Below are positions 29,107 through 40,185 of a DNA stretch of 64,000 nucleotides, one piece after another; the stretch's first letter is position 1, and every line of letters starts with the position of its first letter. The notes beneath the pieces are model-generated. The model made no database searches. It was not told the DNA's origin and worked only from the letters and a program-made list of their open reading frames with translations. The DNA comes from Hyphomicrobiales bacterium (GTDB lineage Bacteria; Pseudomonadota; Alphaproteobacteria; Rhizobiales; Beijerinckiaceae). The stretch spans positions 62,001 to 126,000 of the forward strand of contig JAGWTA010000004.1 of NCBI GenBank assembly GCA_028869185.1, read 5' to 3'. A program made the translations under genes and the position numbers.

Positions 29107-29946
29107 GTGGCAGACCTTTCCACTCACTACGCATATTGCGAAAATCTCGTCCGCGAGCAGGACAAGGACCGCTGGCTTGCGTGTCTGTTTGCGCCGGAAG
29201 AGTCGCGGCGACGTCTTTTCGCGCTTTACGCTTTCAATGCGGAAATAGCGCGTGTGCGCGAGGCGGTGTCTGCGCCGACGCCCGGCGAAATCCGGCTGCA
29301 ATGGTGGATCGACGCGCTGCAGGGCGAGGCGCGGGGCGATGTGCGCGCCAATCCCGTCACAGACGCGCTGATCGACGTCATTCGCGCCTGCCGCCTGCCG
29401 AGACAGGCCTTTGTCGACATCATCGAGGCGCGGCGGTTCGATCTCTATGACGATCCGATGGAAACGCTGCCGCAACTCGACGCCTATTGCGGGCATACGA
29501 GTTCGGCGCTGTTTCGCCTCGCCGCGATCATCTGCGCCGATGGCGAGGATCCCGGCGGCGCGGATGCCGCCGGCTACGGCGGGCTTGCCTACGCGCTGAC
29601 CGGCCTCCTGCGCGCTTTCCCGCGCCATGCCGCAGAAGGCCGCCTCTATATTCCGGCCCATATGCTGGAGGCTCATGGCGTGGCCACCAACGCCGCGCTG
29701 ATGCGCCCGGCGTCCGCGGGATTGATTGCGACCCTTGCCGAATTGCGCGCTCTGGCGCGCGAGCATCTTGCCCGCGCGAATGCGGCGCTGAAACACGTCT
29801 CATCGCCCGCGCGCGTGGCCTTTGTGCCTTTGGCGCTCGCGCCGCTTTATCTCGACGCGCTCGACCGTCACGCCGGCGAGCCTTTTGCAGAAACCAGCGT
29901 GCCGCAATGGCGCCGGCAATGGGAGTTGTGGCGCAACAAGCTCTGA
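29107..29946 (+). CDS. Squalene/phytoene synthase-fold protein, NDUFAF6-like
   Basis: The product (279 residues from GTG 29107) has the squalene/phytoene synthase fold, with ALYAFNAEIARVREAVSAPTPG and IRLQWWIDAL in the place of the first substrate motif. The Asp-rich DxxxD boxes that bind prenyl diphosphate are missing: FNAEIARV stands where the enzyme has an Asp motif. RRFDLYDDPMETLPQLDAYC is the other strong block. This pattern is that of the complex I assembly factor NDUFAF6 and its alphaproteobacterial relatives rather than of carotenoid or hopanoid synthases. A role in respiratory complex I assembly is inferred from the family only. The gene converges on trmFO with 23 bases between. Confidence 0.8.
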   Translation: MADLSTHYAYCENLVREQDKDRWLACLFAPEESRRRLFALYAFNAEIARVREAVSAPTPGEIRLQWWIDALQGEARGDVRANPVTDALIDVIRACRLPRQAFVDIIEARRFDLYDDPMETLPQLDAYCGHTSSALFRLAAIICADGEDPGGADAAGYGGLAYALTGLLRAFPRHAAEGRLYIPAHMLEAHGVATNAALMRPASAGLIATLAELRALAREHLARANAALKHVSSPARVAFVPLALAPLYLDALDRHAGEPFAETSVPQWRRQWELWRNKL

Positions 29947-29969
29947 CGAGGCGCCTGCGCCCGCTCGCG

Positions 29970-31358
29970 TCAGCCGCTGCCCTCCAACCAGGCTGAAAGG
30001 TCGCGCGCCGCTCTCTGGCTGAGCGCCAGCTTTTTGGCCTTGGCCTTTTCCGGCCCGCGCAGGCGTTTGCGGTCCGGCGCCGTTACGGCGGCCTCGAGCG
30101 GCGGGAACAGGCCGAAATTCACGTTCATCGGCTGGAACGAGCGTGGGCCGGCGTCGATCGTCGTGACGTGGCCGCCGACGATGTGGTTGACCAGTGCGCC
30201 GATGGCGGTGGTCGGCGGCGGCGCGGCGAGCGGCCGGCCCAGCCGTTCGGCGGCGGCGAGCCGCCCGGCGATCAAGCCGACCCCTGCGCTTTCCACATAG
30301 CCCTCGCATCCCGTGATCTGCCCGGCAAAGCGCAGACGCGGCTGTGTCTTGAGGCGCAACGCGCCGTCGAGCAGCTTGGGGGAGTTGAGATAGGTGTTGC
30401 GGTGGATGCCGCCGAGCCGCGCGAATTCGGCGCCTTCGAGGCCGGGAATCGTGCGGAAGATAGCGCCCTGCGCCCCGTGGCGCAGCTTCGTCTGGAAGCC
30501 GACCATGTTGTAGAGCGTGCCCAGCGCATTGTCCTGCCGCAGCTGGACGACCGCGTAAGGCTTTTCGGTTCGGTGGGGATTGGTCAGGCCGAAGGGTTTC
30601 ATCGGGCCATGGCGCAGCGTTTCGCGTCCGCGCTCGGCCATCACCTCAATGGGCAGGCACCCGTCGAAGTAGGGCGTGCCCTCCCATTCGCGAAATTCGG
30701 TCTTGTCGCCCGCGATGAGCGCGTCCACGAAACGCTCGTATTCCTCGCGCGTCATCGGGCAGTTGATGTAATCGGCGCCGGTTCCGCCGGGCCCCGCCTT
30801 ATCGTAGCGCGACTGGAACCAGGCTTTGTCCATGTCGATGGACTCGCGATGCACGATCGGCGCGATGGCGTCGAAAAAGGCAAGGCCGGCCTCGCCCGTC
30901 AGCGCGGCGAGACGTTCGGCGAGCGCAGGCGAGGTAAGCGGGCCTGTCGCGATTATCACGTTGTCCCAATCGCTTGGCGGCAATTCGTGAATTTCTTCGC
31001 GAATTATGTGAATCAATTCATGAGCTTGCAAAGCGGCCGTGACGGCCTGCGAAAAGCCGTCGCGGTCCACCGCCAGCGCGCCGCCCGCGGGAACCTGATG
31101 CGCATCCGCCGCGCGCATGACCAGCGAATTCATGGCGCGCATCTCGCGATGCAGGATGCCGACCGCATTGAAGTCTGCATCGTCCGAGCGAAAGGAGTTG
31201 GAACAGACGAGTTCGGCGAGACCGTCGGTCTTGTGCGCGTCGGTGCCGCGCACGCCGCGCATCTCGTGCAGCACGACTGGCGCGCCGGCCTGCGCGATCT
31301 GCCAGGCGGCCTCCGAACCGGCGAGACCGCCGCCGATGATGTGAACAGGTGTTGCCAT
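29970..31358 (-). CDS. trmFO: Methylenetetrahydrofolate-tRNA-(uracil-5-)-methyltransferase TrmFO
   Basis: TrmFO makes 5-methyluridine at position 54 of tRNA using methylene-THF and FADH2. The 462-residue flavoprotein starts with the FAD-binding [17 protein letters not shown]. Further signatures are [19 protein letters not shown], where the Cys is the methylated nucleophile region, [17 protein letters not shown] and the second redox Cys segment, and [10 protein letters not shown] near the end. This protein is distinct from the SAM-dependent TrmA. Length is normal (about 440-470). It stands alone; a terminator for the next gene lies just upstream. Confidence 0.96.
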   Translation of the reverse strand: MATPVHIIGGGLAGSEAAWQIAQAGAPVVLHEMRGVRGTDAHKTDGLAELVCSNSFRSDDADFNAVGILHREMRAMNSLVMRAADAHQVPAGGALAVDRDGFSQAVTAALQAHELIHIIREEIHELPPSDWDNVIIATGPLTSPALAERLAALTGEAGLAFFDAIAPIVHRESIDMDKAWFQSRYDKAGPGGTGADYINCPMTREEYERFVDALIAGDKTEFREWEGTPYFDGCLPIEVMAERGRETLRHGPMKPFGLTNPHRTEKPYAVVQLRQDNALGTLYNMVGFQTKLRHGAQGAIFRTIPGLEGAEFARLGGIHRNTYLNSPKLLDGALRLKTQPRLRFAGQITGCEGYVESAGVGLIAGRLAAAERLGRPLAAPPPTTAIGALVNHIVGGHVTTIDAGPRSFQPMNVNFGLFPPLEAAVTAPDRKRLRGPEKAKAKKLALSQRAARDLSAWLEGSG

Positions 31359-31398
31359 GGGCGCCTTCTAGCACGGAAGCCGCGCGCGGCGAGGACCC

Positions 31399-31438
31399 AA
31401 AAGAAAGCGCCCGCCGGGGGGAGGAATCCGGCGGGCGC
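31399..31438 (-). terminator. Rho-independent terminator downstream of the EamA gene
   Basis: A perfect 11-bp stem (gcgcccgccgg with ccggcgggcgc) encloses a 10-base loop. On the minus strand it is followed by tttcttttggg. It lies between the EamA permease and trmFO, so it should stop leftward transcription from the permease and insulate trmFO. Confidence 0.8.
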
Positions 31439-31645
31439 AGCATGGGAGGACCGTCTGGGAGGAACCGGCCCCAACCTGCAACTGGCGAACTTTGCCAGTG
31501 GCGGCGATCGGGCTCATTGAGGGAGGTCAATTGCCCCGCGCGCCGCCTTGATGCGCTGCGATATAGGCTGTTCGCAGGCGCGGGAGAACGGTTTATAACT
31601 TAACCCAGATATGCAGAAAACGCATATCTCGGTGAGCGCGTCCAA

Positions 31646-32530
31646 TCAACGCCTGGCGCGAGAAAACAGCCTTTGCCCGAAAATGTTATAGGCGAGGCCC
31701 GCCATCACGAGCGCGGCGCCGAGCAATTCGCGCGCTTCGAGCGGTTCGTCGAAGACGAAATGCCCGCCCGCCATCCCGACCACCGGCACAAGCAGCGCGA
31801 AGGGCGTGACGACGGCCGCCGGATGCATGGTGAGCAAGCGGCTCCACAGGCCGAAGCCGAGCAGCGTGCCGCCATAGGCAAGCGCTGCGACGCAAAGCGC
31901 GAGGGTCAGGGAAGGGTGCGTCAGGGCCCGCATCGTCCCGCTCTCAAGCGCGAATGAGGCCGCCAGCATCGGCAGGGGAACGGCAAGGCTGGACCAGACC
32001 GTGAAGGACAGCGCGTCGAGCTTGCCGGTCGCGCGCCGGCTTGCAATCACGCCAACGATATTGCCGGCCGCCCAACTCGCCGCCGCCACGAGCGTGAGCG
32101 CAAAGGGCAGGAAGCGCGCACCGCCCAGCCGCGCCGAGCCGATGACGCAAATGCCGGCCAGCGCAATCGCAGCCCCGATGATCTGCTCTCTTTTCGGCCG
32201 CTGTTTGAAGACAAGCGCTGCAAGCAGGATCGTGAAGAAGACCTGGCTCTGAACCACCAGCGAGGCAAGGCCCGCAGGCATGCCGGATTTGATCGCCAGA
32301 AACAGCATGCCGAACTGCAGGACGCCGATGCACACGCCATACAGGGCGACCAGCGCAAATGGCGCCTTGGGCGGCCGAATGAAGAAAATCGCCGGAAAGG
32401 CCGCGAAAAAAAAGCGCAACGCGGCCAGCAGAAAAGGCGGCGCTTCTCGCACGCCGATCTTGATGGCGATGAACGACAGACCCCAGACCACGGCGGTCAG
32501 AAGCGCAGCAGCAATGTCCCGTGGCGGCAT
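31646..32530 (-). CDS. EamA/DMT-superfamily permease
   Basis: This 294-residue protein has about ten hydrophobic helices in two repeated halves, typical of the drug/metabolite transporter superfamily (EamA, PF00892). The first repeat begins ALLTAVVWGLSFIAIKIG and ends near residue 130; the second begins around FALTLVAAASWAAGNIVG. The closing LLGAALVMAGLAYNIFG is the usual last helix. It most resembles the YdcZ/RhaT-like EamA exporters annotated as O-acetylserine/cysteine or amino-acid exporters, but the substrate cannot be read from the sequence. It is divergent from the GGDEF-EAL gene across a 228-base AT-rich region. Confidence 0.88.
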   Translation of the reverse strand: MPPRDIAAALLTAVVWGLSFIAIKIGVREAPPFLLAALRFFFAAFPAIFFIRPPKAPFALVALYGVCIGVLQFGMLFLAIKSGMPAGLASLVVQSQVFFTILLAALVFKQRPKREQIIGAAIALAGICVIGSARLGGARFLPFALTLVAAASWAAGNIVGVIASRRATGKLDALSFTVWSSLAVPLPMLAASFALESGTMRALTHPSLTLALCVAALAYGGTLLGFGLWSRLLTMHPAAVVTPFALLVPVVGMAGGHFVFDEPLEARELLGAALVMAGLAYNIFGQRLFSRARR

Positions 32531-32758
32531 GACGATACTTTCCGCCGGACGTTATGCGAACGATCTCCTTGCGGCAAGGAAGCGGAACGCGACGCGCGGC
32601 GGATGCGGCTCTTCGTGAAAAACGTTAACAAATATACGCTCGGGCGTTTATCGAATTTTGACTGTTTAAATAAAAAGGGACCTCAATGTTCCGTTGCGGA
32701 AAAACCAATTTGCCAGTTTTTCTCGCTATACTTGGCGCAATTGAGGAATTTCTCGAAC

Positions 32759-34678
32759 ATGCGCTTTGCGTCGGTGTACGATTGGGTGAAGGATAAAATC
32801 GGCGACGAGAAAATCGAAACCGATCTGCTCCAGCACTTTGTCGATTCCCTTTTCGTGTCGCCGATCTCGCTTTACGCGTCGATGGCGATGGCCTTGCTGA
32901 CATCCGGTTGCGCCTACTACGCAACCGAAGATCGCATCATGCTGTGGTTTTTCCTGGCGCATATCGCCGTCGGCGCCGTGCGCATCGCAATCGTTGCTCG
33001 ATACCGCAGCATGCGCCCGAACGAGATCACGCGCAGCCAGATCCTGTTTTTCGACCGCGTCTTTCTCGTCGCGGCCGCACTCTACGCGGGCCTTATCGGC
33101 TGGATGAGCGCCATTCTTTCGCGCTCGCACGATCTGGGCATGGACAGTCTGGCGACCGGCCTGACGGTTGGCTTTTGTATTGCATTCATCACCCGAAGTT
33201 CGGGCAGGTTGAAAACGCTGACCGCGCAGATCGTGCTGGTCGTCGCGCCGACGATCTATGTCCATGTGGTCGAACCGCTGCATTTCGGCGGCGTCATTGC
33301 TGTTGCGCTGATCGGCATGATGATTTCCGCGATCATCATGGGCTACGTCGCCAACGGCCGTATCGCCGAACTGTTTTACGCCAACCAGAAGACGCGCAGG
33401 CTCGCCTGGTTCGATACGTTGAGCGGCGTCCAGAACCGGTATTCTTTTTCTGAAACGCTGGACAAGCGGTTGAAACACGCCAACGCCGCGCGACGACAGA
33501 ATTTTCTTCTGGCGGTGATCGATCTCGACCGGTTCAAGGAAATCAACGATACGCTCGGCCATACGCTGGGCGATGCGGTGATCGTCAGAATGGCGCGGCG
33601 GCTCGAACAGGCGATAGGTCCCGACGATGTGCTCGCGCGCCTCGGCGGCGATGAGTTCGTCGTCATCGCCATGCGCGCGGCGGAGGAAGCTGAGAGCTTC
33701 GGTTTGCGCCTGGTTGAAGCGCTCGCGCAAAGCCTGACGATCGATCAGACCGCCATTCCGACATCGGCAAGCGTTGGCGTGGCGATTTATCCCGACCACG
33801 GGCGCGACAGCGCAGACCTGATGAAGGCAGCCGACATCGCGCTCTACGAGGCAAAGCGCGCAGGGCGCAGAAGCGCTCGCGTGTTTACCGCCGAGATGCG
33901 CGAAAAGGTCGAGCAAAAGCGCATTCTCGAACTTGAAATGACGGCGGCCGTCGGGCTCGGCCAGTTCGAACCGTGGTTCCAGCCGATCTGCGACTTTCAA
34001 ACCGGAAAGCCCGTCGCCTTCGAGGCGCTCGCGCGTTGGCGCCATCCCGCGCGCGGCGTCATTTCGCCGATGCTGTTTATACCCGTGGCCGAACACAGCG
34101 GCGCCATTTTCCAGATCGGCGACCAGATTCTGGAAAAGGCCTGTATCGCCGCGACGGCCTGGCCTGAACATATCTGCGTGCAGGTCAATCTCTCGCCCGT
34201 TCAGTTCCGGCGTCCCGATCATCTGCTCGCAAGTATCCGCAGCAGTCTGGAAAAATCGGGCTTGCAGCCGCAAAGGCTGTGTCTTGAATTTACCGAATCC
34301 CTGCTGATGGAAGATTCGGAAACGACGCGCGAGGCTGTGCGCGCTATCGCCGCGATGGGCGTCAAGCTGGCGCTCGACGATTTCGGCGTCGGCTATTCGT
34401 CGCTGTCCTACATCCAGACCTATCCATTCTCGGAAATCAAAATCGACAAGAAATTCGTCGACAATATCGAGACGGATGCGACATCCGCCGCGATCGTCGC
34501 TGCGATCCGCATTCTTGCCGACAGGATCAAGGTCGATCTGGTGGTCGAGGGCGTGGAAACCGAACGTCAGCGTCAGGCGCTGATCGATCTCGGCGTCAAA
34601 ACGGGGCAGGGCTTCTTGTTCGGCGCGCCCGCGCAGCGCGCAGGCGAGGCGCCGCCGCCCGCTGCATCTGCGGCCTGA
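32759..34678 (+). CDS. Membrane GGDEF-EAL protein (c-di-GMP turnover)
   Basis: The start at 32759 (MRFASVYDWVKDKIGDEK) is chosen over the upstream frame at 32603, which is AT-rich and poor in coding features; gagga sits 11 bases upstream. The 639-residue protein has an N-terminal membrane sensor of about six helices (residues 35-215), then a diguanylate cyclase domain with intact GGDEF at 296-300 (ARLGGDEFVV) and a phosphodiesterase domain with intact EAL at 422-424 (AFEALARWRHP), plus LDDFGVGYSSLSYI and KIDKKFVD. Both halves look active; net c-di-GMP effect cannot be predicted. The sensor domain resembles the MHYT-free membrane types; its ligand is unknown. The gene converges on uvrA with one base between. 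Confidence 0.93.
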   Translation: MRFASVYDWVKDKIGDEKIETDLLQHFVDSLFVSPISLYASMAMALLTSGCAYYATEDRIMLWFFLAHIAVGAVRIAIVARYRSMRPNEITRSQILFFDRVFLVAAALYAGLIGWMSAILSRSHDLGMDSLATGLTVGFCIAFITRSSGRLKTLTAQIVLVVAPTIYVHVVEPLHFGGVIAVALIGMMISAIIMGYVANGRIAELFYANQKTRRLAWFDTLSGVQNRYSFSETLDKRLKHANAARRQNFLLAVIDLDRFKEINDTLGHTLGDAVIVRMARRLEQAIGPDDVLARLGGDEFVVIAMRAAEEAESFGLRLVEALAQSLTIDQTAIPTSASVGVAIYPDHGRDSADLMKAADIALYEAKRAGRRSARVFTAEMREKVEQKRILELEMTAAVGLGQFEPWFQPICDFQTGKPVAFEALARWRHPARGVISPMLFIPVAEHSGAIFQIGDQILEKACIAATAWPEHICVQVNLSPVQFRRPDHLLASIRSSLEKSGLQPQRLCLEFTESLLMEDSETTREAVRAIAAMGVKLALDDFGVGYSSLSYIQTYPFSEIKIDKKFVDNIETDATSAAIVAAIRILADRIKVDLVVEGVETERQRQALIDLGVKTGQGFLFGAPAQRAGEAPPPAASAA

Positions 34679-34679
34679 C

Positions 34680-37600
34680 TTATTCGGCCGCCGTTTTCTT
34701 TGCAGGCTTCATCGGCCGGCGCGCCAGCAATTCCTTCAGGAACCGTCCGGTATGGCTGCGTGAGGCTTTCACCACATCCTCAGGCGCGCCGGCCGCGACG
34801 ATTTCGCCGCCGCCATCGCCGCCTTCCGGCCCCATGTCGATGATCCAGTCGGCGGTTTTGACGACTTCGAGATTATGCTCGATCACGACGACCGAATTCC
34901 CCTGGTCGACAAGTTCGTGCAGCACTTCGAGCAATTTCGCGACATCGTGGAAATGCAGGCCGGTCGTCGGCTCGTCGAGAATATAGAGCGTACGGCCCGT
35001 CGAGCGGCGCGAAAGCTCTTTCGCCAGCTTGACGCGTTGCGCTTCGCCGCCTGAAAGCGTCGTCGCCTGCTGACCCACCTTGATGTAATTGAGGCCGACG
35101 CGCGCCAGCGTTTCCATTTTCTCGCGGATCGTCGGCACGGCCTTGAACAGGTCTGCGGCTTCCTCCACCGTCATGTCCAGCACGTCCGCGATGGATTTGT
35201 TGCGATATTTCACTTCCAGCGTTTCGCGGTCGTAACGCTTTCCCTTGCAGACGTCGCAGGTCACATAGACATCGGGCAGGAAGTGCATCTCGATCTTGAT
35301 GACGCCATCGCCCTGGCACGCCTCGCAACGCCCGCCCTTCACGTTGAAGGAAAAGCGTCCCGGCTGATAGCCGCGCGCCTTGGCTTCCGGCAATCCGGCG
35401 AACCATTCGCGGATCGGCGTGAAGGCGCCGGTGTATGTCGCCGGGTTTGAACGCGGCGTGCGTCCGATGGGCGACTGGTCGATATCGATCACCTTGTCGA
35501 TATGTTCGAGCCCCTGCAATTGCGCGAAGGGCGCAGGATGTTCCAGAGCGCCGTTCAGTTTGCGCGCGACCGCCTTGTAGAGCGTATCGATCACCAGCGT
35601 GGACTTGCCGCCGCCAGAAACGCCCGTGATGCAGGTGAAAAGGCCCAGCGGAAATTCGGCCGTCACGTTTTTCAGATTGTTGCCCGACGCGCCGGTAAGC
35701 TTGAGCTTGCGGCCTGGCTGCGGCGCGCGCCGTTTGCGCGGCACCGCCACTTCCTTTTTGCCCGTCAGATACTGCCCCGTCAGAGAAGCGGGATTGTCCA
35801 TGATGTCCTGCGGCGCGCCTTCGGCAATGATTTTGCCGCCATGAATGCCGGCGCCGGGGCCGACATCGACGACATGATCAGCCGTGAGGATCGCATCCTC
35901 GTCATGCTCGACCACAATCACGGTGTTGCCGAGGTCGCGCAGCCGCCGCAGCGTTTCGAGCAGTCGCGCATTGTCGCGCTGGTGCAGGCCGATTGAAGGC
36001 TCGTCCAGCACATAGAGCACGCCCGTCAGGCCAGAACCGATCTGCGAGGCAAGACGAATGCGCTGGCTTTCGCCGCCCGACAGCGAACCCGAACCGCGCG
36101 CGAGCGTCAGATAGTCGAGCCCGACATCGACGAGAAACTCGAGACGCTCGCGAATTTCCTTCAGGATGCGCACGGCGATTTCATTGCGCTTCTTGTCGAG
36201 TTGTTCGGGCAGCAGCGCGAACCAGTCAGAAGCCGCGCGCACCGACAATTCGCAAACCTGACCGATGTGGTTTCCCGCGATCTTCACCGCGAGCGCCTCC
36301 GGTTTCAGCCGGTATCCGTTGCACGCCTTGCAGGGCGTGTCGGACATGAAGCGGCCGATCTCCTCGCGCGCCCATTCCGATTCCGTTTCGAGATAGCGTC
36401 GCTGCAGATTGGAGACGACGCCTTCGAACGGCTTCTTCACGTCATAGGCGCGCAGGCCGTCGTCGTAGGAAAACTTGATTGCATCCTCGCCCGAGCCGAA
36501 GAGGATCGCCTTGCGCGCTTCCTTCGGCAATTGCTCGAAGGGCGTGTCCATCCTGAATTTGTAATGTTTGGCGAGCGCTTCCAGCGTCTGCTGGTAATAG
36601 GGCGATGTCGACCGCGCCCAGGGCGCGATCGCGCCCTTGCGCAGCGTGAGCTTGGCGTCGGGCACAACCAGTTCGGGGTCGATCGTCTGCTCCGAACCGA
36701 GACCGCCGCATGTCGGACAGGCGCCGAAAGGATTGTTGAACGAGAACAGGCGCGGCTCGATTTCCGGAATGGTGAAACCGGAAACGGGACAGGCAAATTG
36801 CGAGGAAAAAACGATATGCTCGCCGTAGTGCGTCGAAACGTTAGCGGCGTCTTTCGCCGGTTTCGCTTCGGCGGCGGGCCTGTCCGCAAATTCCACCACT
36901 GCAATGCCGCCGGCCAGCTCCAGCGCCGTCTCGAAACTTTCGGCAAGCCGCGCGGCGATGTCGGGACGCACGACAATGCGGTCGACCACAACGTCGATGT
37001 CGTGCTTCAGCTTCTTGTCGAGCGAGGGCGCATCGGCGATTTCGTAATATTGCCCGTCCACCTTCACACGCTGAAAGCCGCGCTTCATGTATTCAGCGAT
37101 TTCCTTGCGATACTCGCCCTTGCGTCCGCGCACGGTCGGCGCGAGCAAGTAAAGGCGCGTTCCTTCCGGCAGCGCGAGCACGCGATCCACCATCTGGCTG
37201 ACTGTCTGGCTCTCGATCGGCAGCCCTGTCGCCGGCGAATAGGGCACGCCGACGCGCGCCCACAACAGACGCATGTAATCGTAGATTTCCGTCACCGTCC
37301 CGACGGTGGAGCGCGGGTTCTTCGATGTCGTCTTCTGTTCGATCGAGATGGCGGGCGAGAGCCCGTCGATCTGGTCGACATCGGGCTTCTGCATCATTTC
37401 CAGAAACTGGCGCGCATAGGCCGATAGTGATTCGACGTAACGGCGCTGGCCTTCCGCATAGATCGTATCGAACGCGAGCGAGGATTTGCCCGAGCCGGAA
37501 AGACCCGTGAACACGACGAGCGCATCGCGCGGAATGGTCAGGTCGACGTTTTTCAGATTGTGTTCGCGCGCCCCGCGCACGCTGATCGTGCGCGAATCGC

Positions 37601-37694
37601 GCGTTGCGCTTTTCGGCAGGGTCATCTCCCGCTGGCGGGTCGCGGAAAGGGCGCGTTGCGGCGCGCCGGTCTTGCGGGTCTTGGGAGCGGTCAT
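34680..37694 (-). CDS. uvrA: UvrABC excinuclease subunit A
   Basis: UvrA is the damage-recognition ATPase of nucleotide excision repair. The 1004-residue product has two ABC ATPase modules: Walker [13 protein letters not shown] near residue 70 and [11 protein letters not shown] in the second half, with signatures [12 protein letters not shown] and [11 protein letters not shown]. Zinc modules are seen as [14 protein letters not shown]...ACPTC and CEACQGDG...CDVCKG. About 35 N-terminal residues before [14 protein letters not shown] are variable and the true start could be internal (MTLPKSA). No LexA-type GAAC-N7-GAAC box was found in the short upstream region, unlike ssb. Confidence 0.98.
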   Translation of the reverse strand: MTAPKTRKTGAPQRALSATRQREMTLPKSATRDSRTISVRGAREHNLKNVDLTIPRDALVVFTGLSGSGKSSLAFDTIYAEGQRRYVESLSAYARQFLEMMQKPDVDQIDGLSPAISIEQKTTSKNPRSTVGTVTEIYDYMRLLWARVGVPYSPATGLPIESQTVSQMVDRVLALPEGTRLYLLAPTVRGRKGEYRKEIAEYMKRGFQRVKVDGQYYEIADAPSLDKKLKHDIDVVVDRIVVRPDIAARLAESFETALELAGGIAVVEFADRPAAEAKPAKDAANVSTHYGEHIVFSSQFACPVSGFTIPEIEPRLFSFNNPFGACPTCGGLGSEQTIDPELVVPDAKLTLRKGAIAPWARSTSPYYQQTLEALAKHYKFRMDTPFEQLPKEARKAILFGSGEDAIKFSYDDGLRAYDVKKPFEGVVSNLQRRYLETESEWAREEIGRFMSDTPCKACNGYRLKPEALAVKIAGNHIGQVCELSVRAASDWFALLPEQLDKKRNEIAVRILKEIRERLEFLVDVGLDYLTLARGSGSLSGGESQRIRLASQIGSGLTGVLYVLDEPSIGLHQRDNARLLETLRRLRDLGNTVIVVEHDEDAILTADHVVDVGPGAGIHGGKIIAEGAPQDIMDNPASLTGQYLTGKKEVAVPRKRRAPQPGRKLKLTGASGNNLKNVTAEFPLGLFTCITGVSGGGKSTLVIDTLYKAVARKLNGALEHPAPFAQLQGLEHIDKVIDIDQSPIGRTPRSNPATYTGAFTPIREWFAGLPEAKARGYQPGRFSFNVKGGRCEACQGDGVIKIEMHFLPDVYVTCDVCKGKRYDRETLEVKYRNKSIADVLDMTVEEAADLFKAVPTIREKMETLARVGLNYIKVGQQATTLSGGEAQRVKLAKELSRRSTGRTLYILDEPTTGLHFHDVAKLLEVLHELVDQGNSVVVIEHNLEVVKTADWIIDMGPEGGDGGGEIVAAGAPEDVVKASRSHTGRFLKELLARRPMKPAKKTAAE

Positions 37695-37783
37695 TGGGCC
37701 TGTGGCTTTGTCGGGATGACCCCTTATGTAGTCCGCTCCGGCTTATTCACAAATGTTTTTTGGGATCCCCGCGGGAGGGCGCT

Positions 37784-38659
37784 TCATGCCGAGCGGGCGC
37801 CGCCGGGGCGCGTCAACCTGATGAAATGCGCGCCGGCGCCGCCGCGCGGCCCACGGCGCGCTCCCGGGAAGTAACGCGCCGCGATCTTGGCCGGCCCAAG
37901 GTCCTCGACACCGTCATATTGCAATGTCGCGATATGTTTGTGCAGCGAGCCCGAATCCAGCGCGCCGCAGAAGGGCTCGCCGGCCTGCCGAACGCGTTCG
38001 GCCAGCCGCTCGTGGGCTCGCCGCGTCGCCGCGTCCGCGATCGTCTGCGGCGGATTGATGTAATCGAAAACGATCTCGACGCCGCCGGGCAGGGCGGCCA
38101 GTTCCGCCAGGACGGAAAAAGTCGTCGGCGGCGGCAGATAGGGCGTGACGCCAAGCCACAGGAAAAACGCGTCTTCGTCTGGCTCGAAACCCGCCGCCGC
38201 CAACGCCTCGACAAGCCCGCCAGCGCGCAGGTCAAGCACTGCGAAGCGGCAGTGGGCGGGCGGCTCGATGCCGGCCGCAGCCAGCCGCCGGCGCTTCTCG
38301 GCCAGGCTTGCCGGCTGGTCGCATTCGTAAATCGTCAATCCCTCGAGCGCCGGCGCGCGCAGCGCAAATGTATCGAGCCCGGCGCCAAGGACGACGATTT
38401 GCCGCGTTCCGTCAGCCAGCGCCCGCAGAGCCGCGTCCTCCGCAAAGCGGCTGCGCGCGGCCAGATAAAATCGCAGCCCCGTCCTTTGGCCCGCCCGCGC
38501 CAGCGCGCCTTCGGCGTCCGCGCCCAGGATCCGCACTGCCAGCGGATCGGTGAAGATCGCGCCGCCGTCGCGTATCTGGTGGGCGGCGCGATGGGCCGCC
38601 GCGCCAAGCGCTGTCGTGCTCGCCTGAAGCGCTGTTCTGCTCGCGTGATGGTTGTGCAT
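37784..38659 (-). CDS. SAM-dependent methyltransferase, TIGR00027/LCM family
   Basis: This 291-residue protein matches the putative SAM methyltransferases related to leucine carboxyl methyltransferase (PF04072). The SAM motif reads [13 protein letters not shown] near residues 90-102, followed by [17 protein letters not shown] with the acidic ribose-binding position, and a [10 protein letters not shown] block. The family is common in actinobacteria and proteobacteria; substrates are mostly unknown, with some acting in small-molecule methylation. It lies 89 bases upstream of uvrA on the same strand and is divergent from dctA. Its GC content and Ala/Arg richness are like the rest of the window. 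Confidence 0.85.
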   Translation of the reverse strand: MHNHHASRTALQASTTALGAAAHRAAHQIRDGGAIFTDPLAVRILGADAEGALARAGQRTGLRFYLAARSRFAEDAALRALADGTRQIVVLGAGLDTFALRAPALEGLTIYECDQPASLAEKRRRLAAAGIEPPAHCRFAVLDLRAGGLVEALAAAGFEPDEDAFFLWLGVTPYLPPPTTFSVLAELAALPGGVEIVFDYINPPQTIADAATRRAHERLAERVRQAGEPFCGALDSGSLHKHIATLQYDGVEDLGPAKIAARYFPGARRGPRGGAGAHFIRLTRPGGARSA

Positions 38660-38823
38660 GCGGTTTCAGCGAACCCTTGTGCATTTTAACGGTGCGCGCC
38701 CGATGGTCACAGTTCCGTCATAGCGACCGCTTGTCAGCGCGCGCGCCCGCGCTTAAGCAATCATATCCTAAAGTCAAAGGGCGGATGAACCGTCCCGTAC
38801 GGATATTGAAGGGGAGAGCCTGC

Positions 38824-40143
38824 ATGGACGCCGCAACCATAAGCGCAACGCCGCAGAAGAAGCCGTTTTACAAAATCCTATATGTTCAAGTGTTGGTCGC
38901 GATCGTTCTCGGCGTGCTGGTGGGCTGGCTTTGGCCCGAATTCGCCAAGAACGACTGGATCAAGGCGATGGGCGACGGCTTCGTCAAGCTCATCAAGATG
39001 GTCATTGCGCCGATCATCTTCTGCACCGTCGTTTCGGGCATCGCGCATATCTCGGAAGTCTCGAAGATCGGCCGCGTCGCCGTCAAGGCGCTTGTCTATT
39101 TCGAAATCGTGTCGACGTTCGCTCTCGCGCTGGGTCTCATCGTCGCCAATGTCGTGCAGCCGGGCGTCGGCTTTACAGGCAAGACCGATCCCGCCGCGGT
39201 TGCCGGCTTCGCCAAGAAGGCGGGCGAGATGAAATCGGTCGACTTCGTCCTGCACATCATTCCTGACGCAGTCGTCGGCGCTTTCGCCACGGGCGAAATC
39301 CTGCAGGTGCTGCTGTTCTCGATCCTGTTCGGCGTTTCGCTGATGATGCTCGGCGAACGCGGCCACACCGTGCGCGCCCTGATCGACGATCTGGCCCATG
39401 CGATGTTCGGCGTCATCGCCATCATCGTGAAGGCGGCGCCGATCGGCGCATTTGGCGCCATGGCCTATACGATCGGCAAGTTCGGGCCGCAGGCGCTGGG
39501 CAACCTCGCCGGCCTCATCGCCACTTTCTACTTCACCGCTATCGTGTTCGTTGTGGTGGTGCTGGGATTGATCGCGCGCGTCGCAGGCTTCTCCATCTTC
39601 AAGTTCCTGCGCTACATCAAGGATGAGCTGCTGATCGTGCTCGGCACTTCGTCTTCCGAAAGCGCGCTGCCGCAATTGATGGAAAAGCTCGAACGGCTCG
39701 GCTGTTCTAAGCCGGTCGTCGGGCTCGTGGTTCCCACGGGTTATTCCTTCAATCTCGACGGCACCAACATCTACATGACGCTGGCCACGCTGTTCATCGC
39801 GCAGGCGATGGGCGTGCATCTGAGCTTTGGCGAACAGATGACCATCCTGGTGGTCGCCATGCTGACGTCGAAGGGCGCGTCCGGCGTCACCGGCGCAGGC
39901 TTCATCACGCTCGCGGGCACGCTGGCTGCGGTGCGGCCGGAACTGGTGCCCGGCATGGCCATCGTCCTGGGCATCGACAAGTTCATGTCCGAATGCCGTG
40001 CGCTGACGAACCTGTGCGGCAACGGCGTCGCCTGCGTCGTCGTGTCCTGGTGGGAAGGCGAGCTCGATCGCAACAAGCTCAACGCCGCGCTCAATCGCGA
40101 CATCGACCCCAGCGATGTGGAAACGGCCGTCACGACCGGCTGA
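38824..40143 (+). CDS. dctA: C4-dicarboxylate:proton/cation symporter DctA
   Basis: DctA takes up succinate, fumarate and malate. The start at 38824 follows gaaggggagagcc and gives 439 residues, beginning [20 protein letters not shown]. The protein has the glutamate-transporter fold: [19 protein letters not shown] (re-entrant loop 1), the signature [16 protein letters not shown], the [15 protein letters not shown] re-entrant loop 2 and [20 protein letters not shown] with the substrate-binding residues. Length matches rhizobial DctA (about 440). No dctB/dctD sensor-regulator genes adjoin, and no -24/-12 promoter was seen upstream. A terminator follows its stop. Confidence 0.95.
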   Translation: MDAATISATPQKKPFYKILYVQVLVAIVLGVLVGWLWPEFAKNDWIKAMGDGFVKLIKMVIAPIIFCTVVSGIAHISEVSKIGRVAVKALVYFEIVSTFALALGLIVANVVQPGVGFTGKTDPAAVAGFAKKAGEMKSVDFVLHIIPDAVVGAFATGEILQVLLFSILFGVSLMMLGERGHTVRALIDDLAHAMFGVIAIIVKAAPIGAFGAMAYTIGKFGPQALGNLAGLIATFYFTAIVFVVVVLGLIARVAGFSIFKFLRYIKDELLIVLGTSSSESALPQLMEKLERLGCSKPVVGLVVPTGYSFNLDGTNIYMTLATLFIAQAMGVHLSFGEQMTILVVAMLTSKGASGVTGAGFITLAGTLAAVRPELVPGMAIVLGIDKFMSECRALTNLCGNGVACVVVSWWEGELDRNKLNAALNRDIDPSDVETAVTTG

Positions 40144-40150
40144 CTTAGCA

Positions 40151-40180
40151 AACAGGGCGCTTGCGCGCCCTGTTTCCTAT
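40151..40180 (+). terminator. Rho-independent terminator after dctA
   Basis: aacagggcgc pairs with gcgccctgtt over 10 bp around a 4-base ttgc loop, followed by ttcctatt. It begins eight bases after the dctA stop. Confidence 0.85.
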
Positions 40181-40185
40181 TGCTA

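Noticed and set aside
36201-37427. Plus-strand frame of 408 codons inside uvrA
   Set aside because: It overlaps the conserved UvrA ATPase module entirely and its translation is low-complexity Arg/His-rich.
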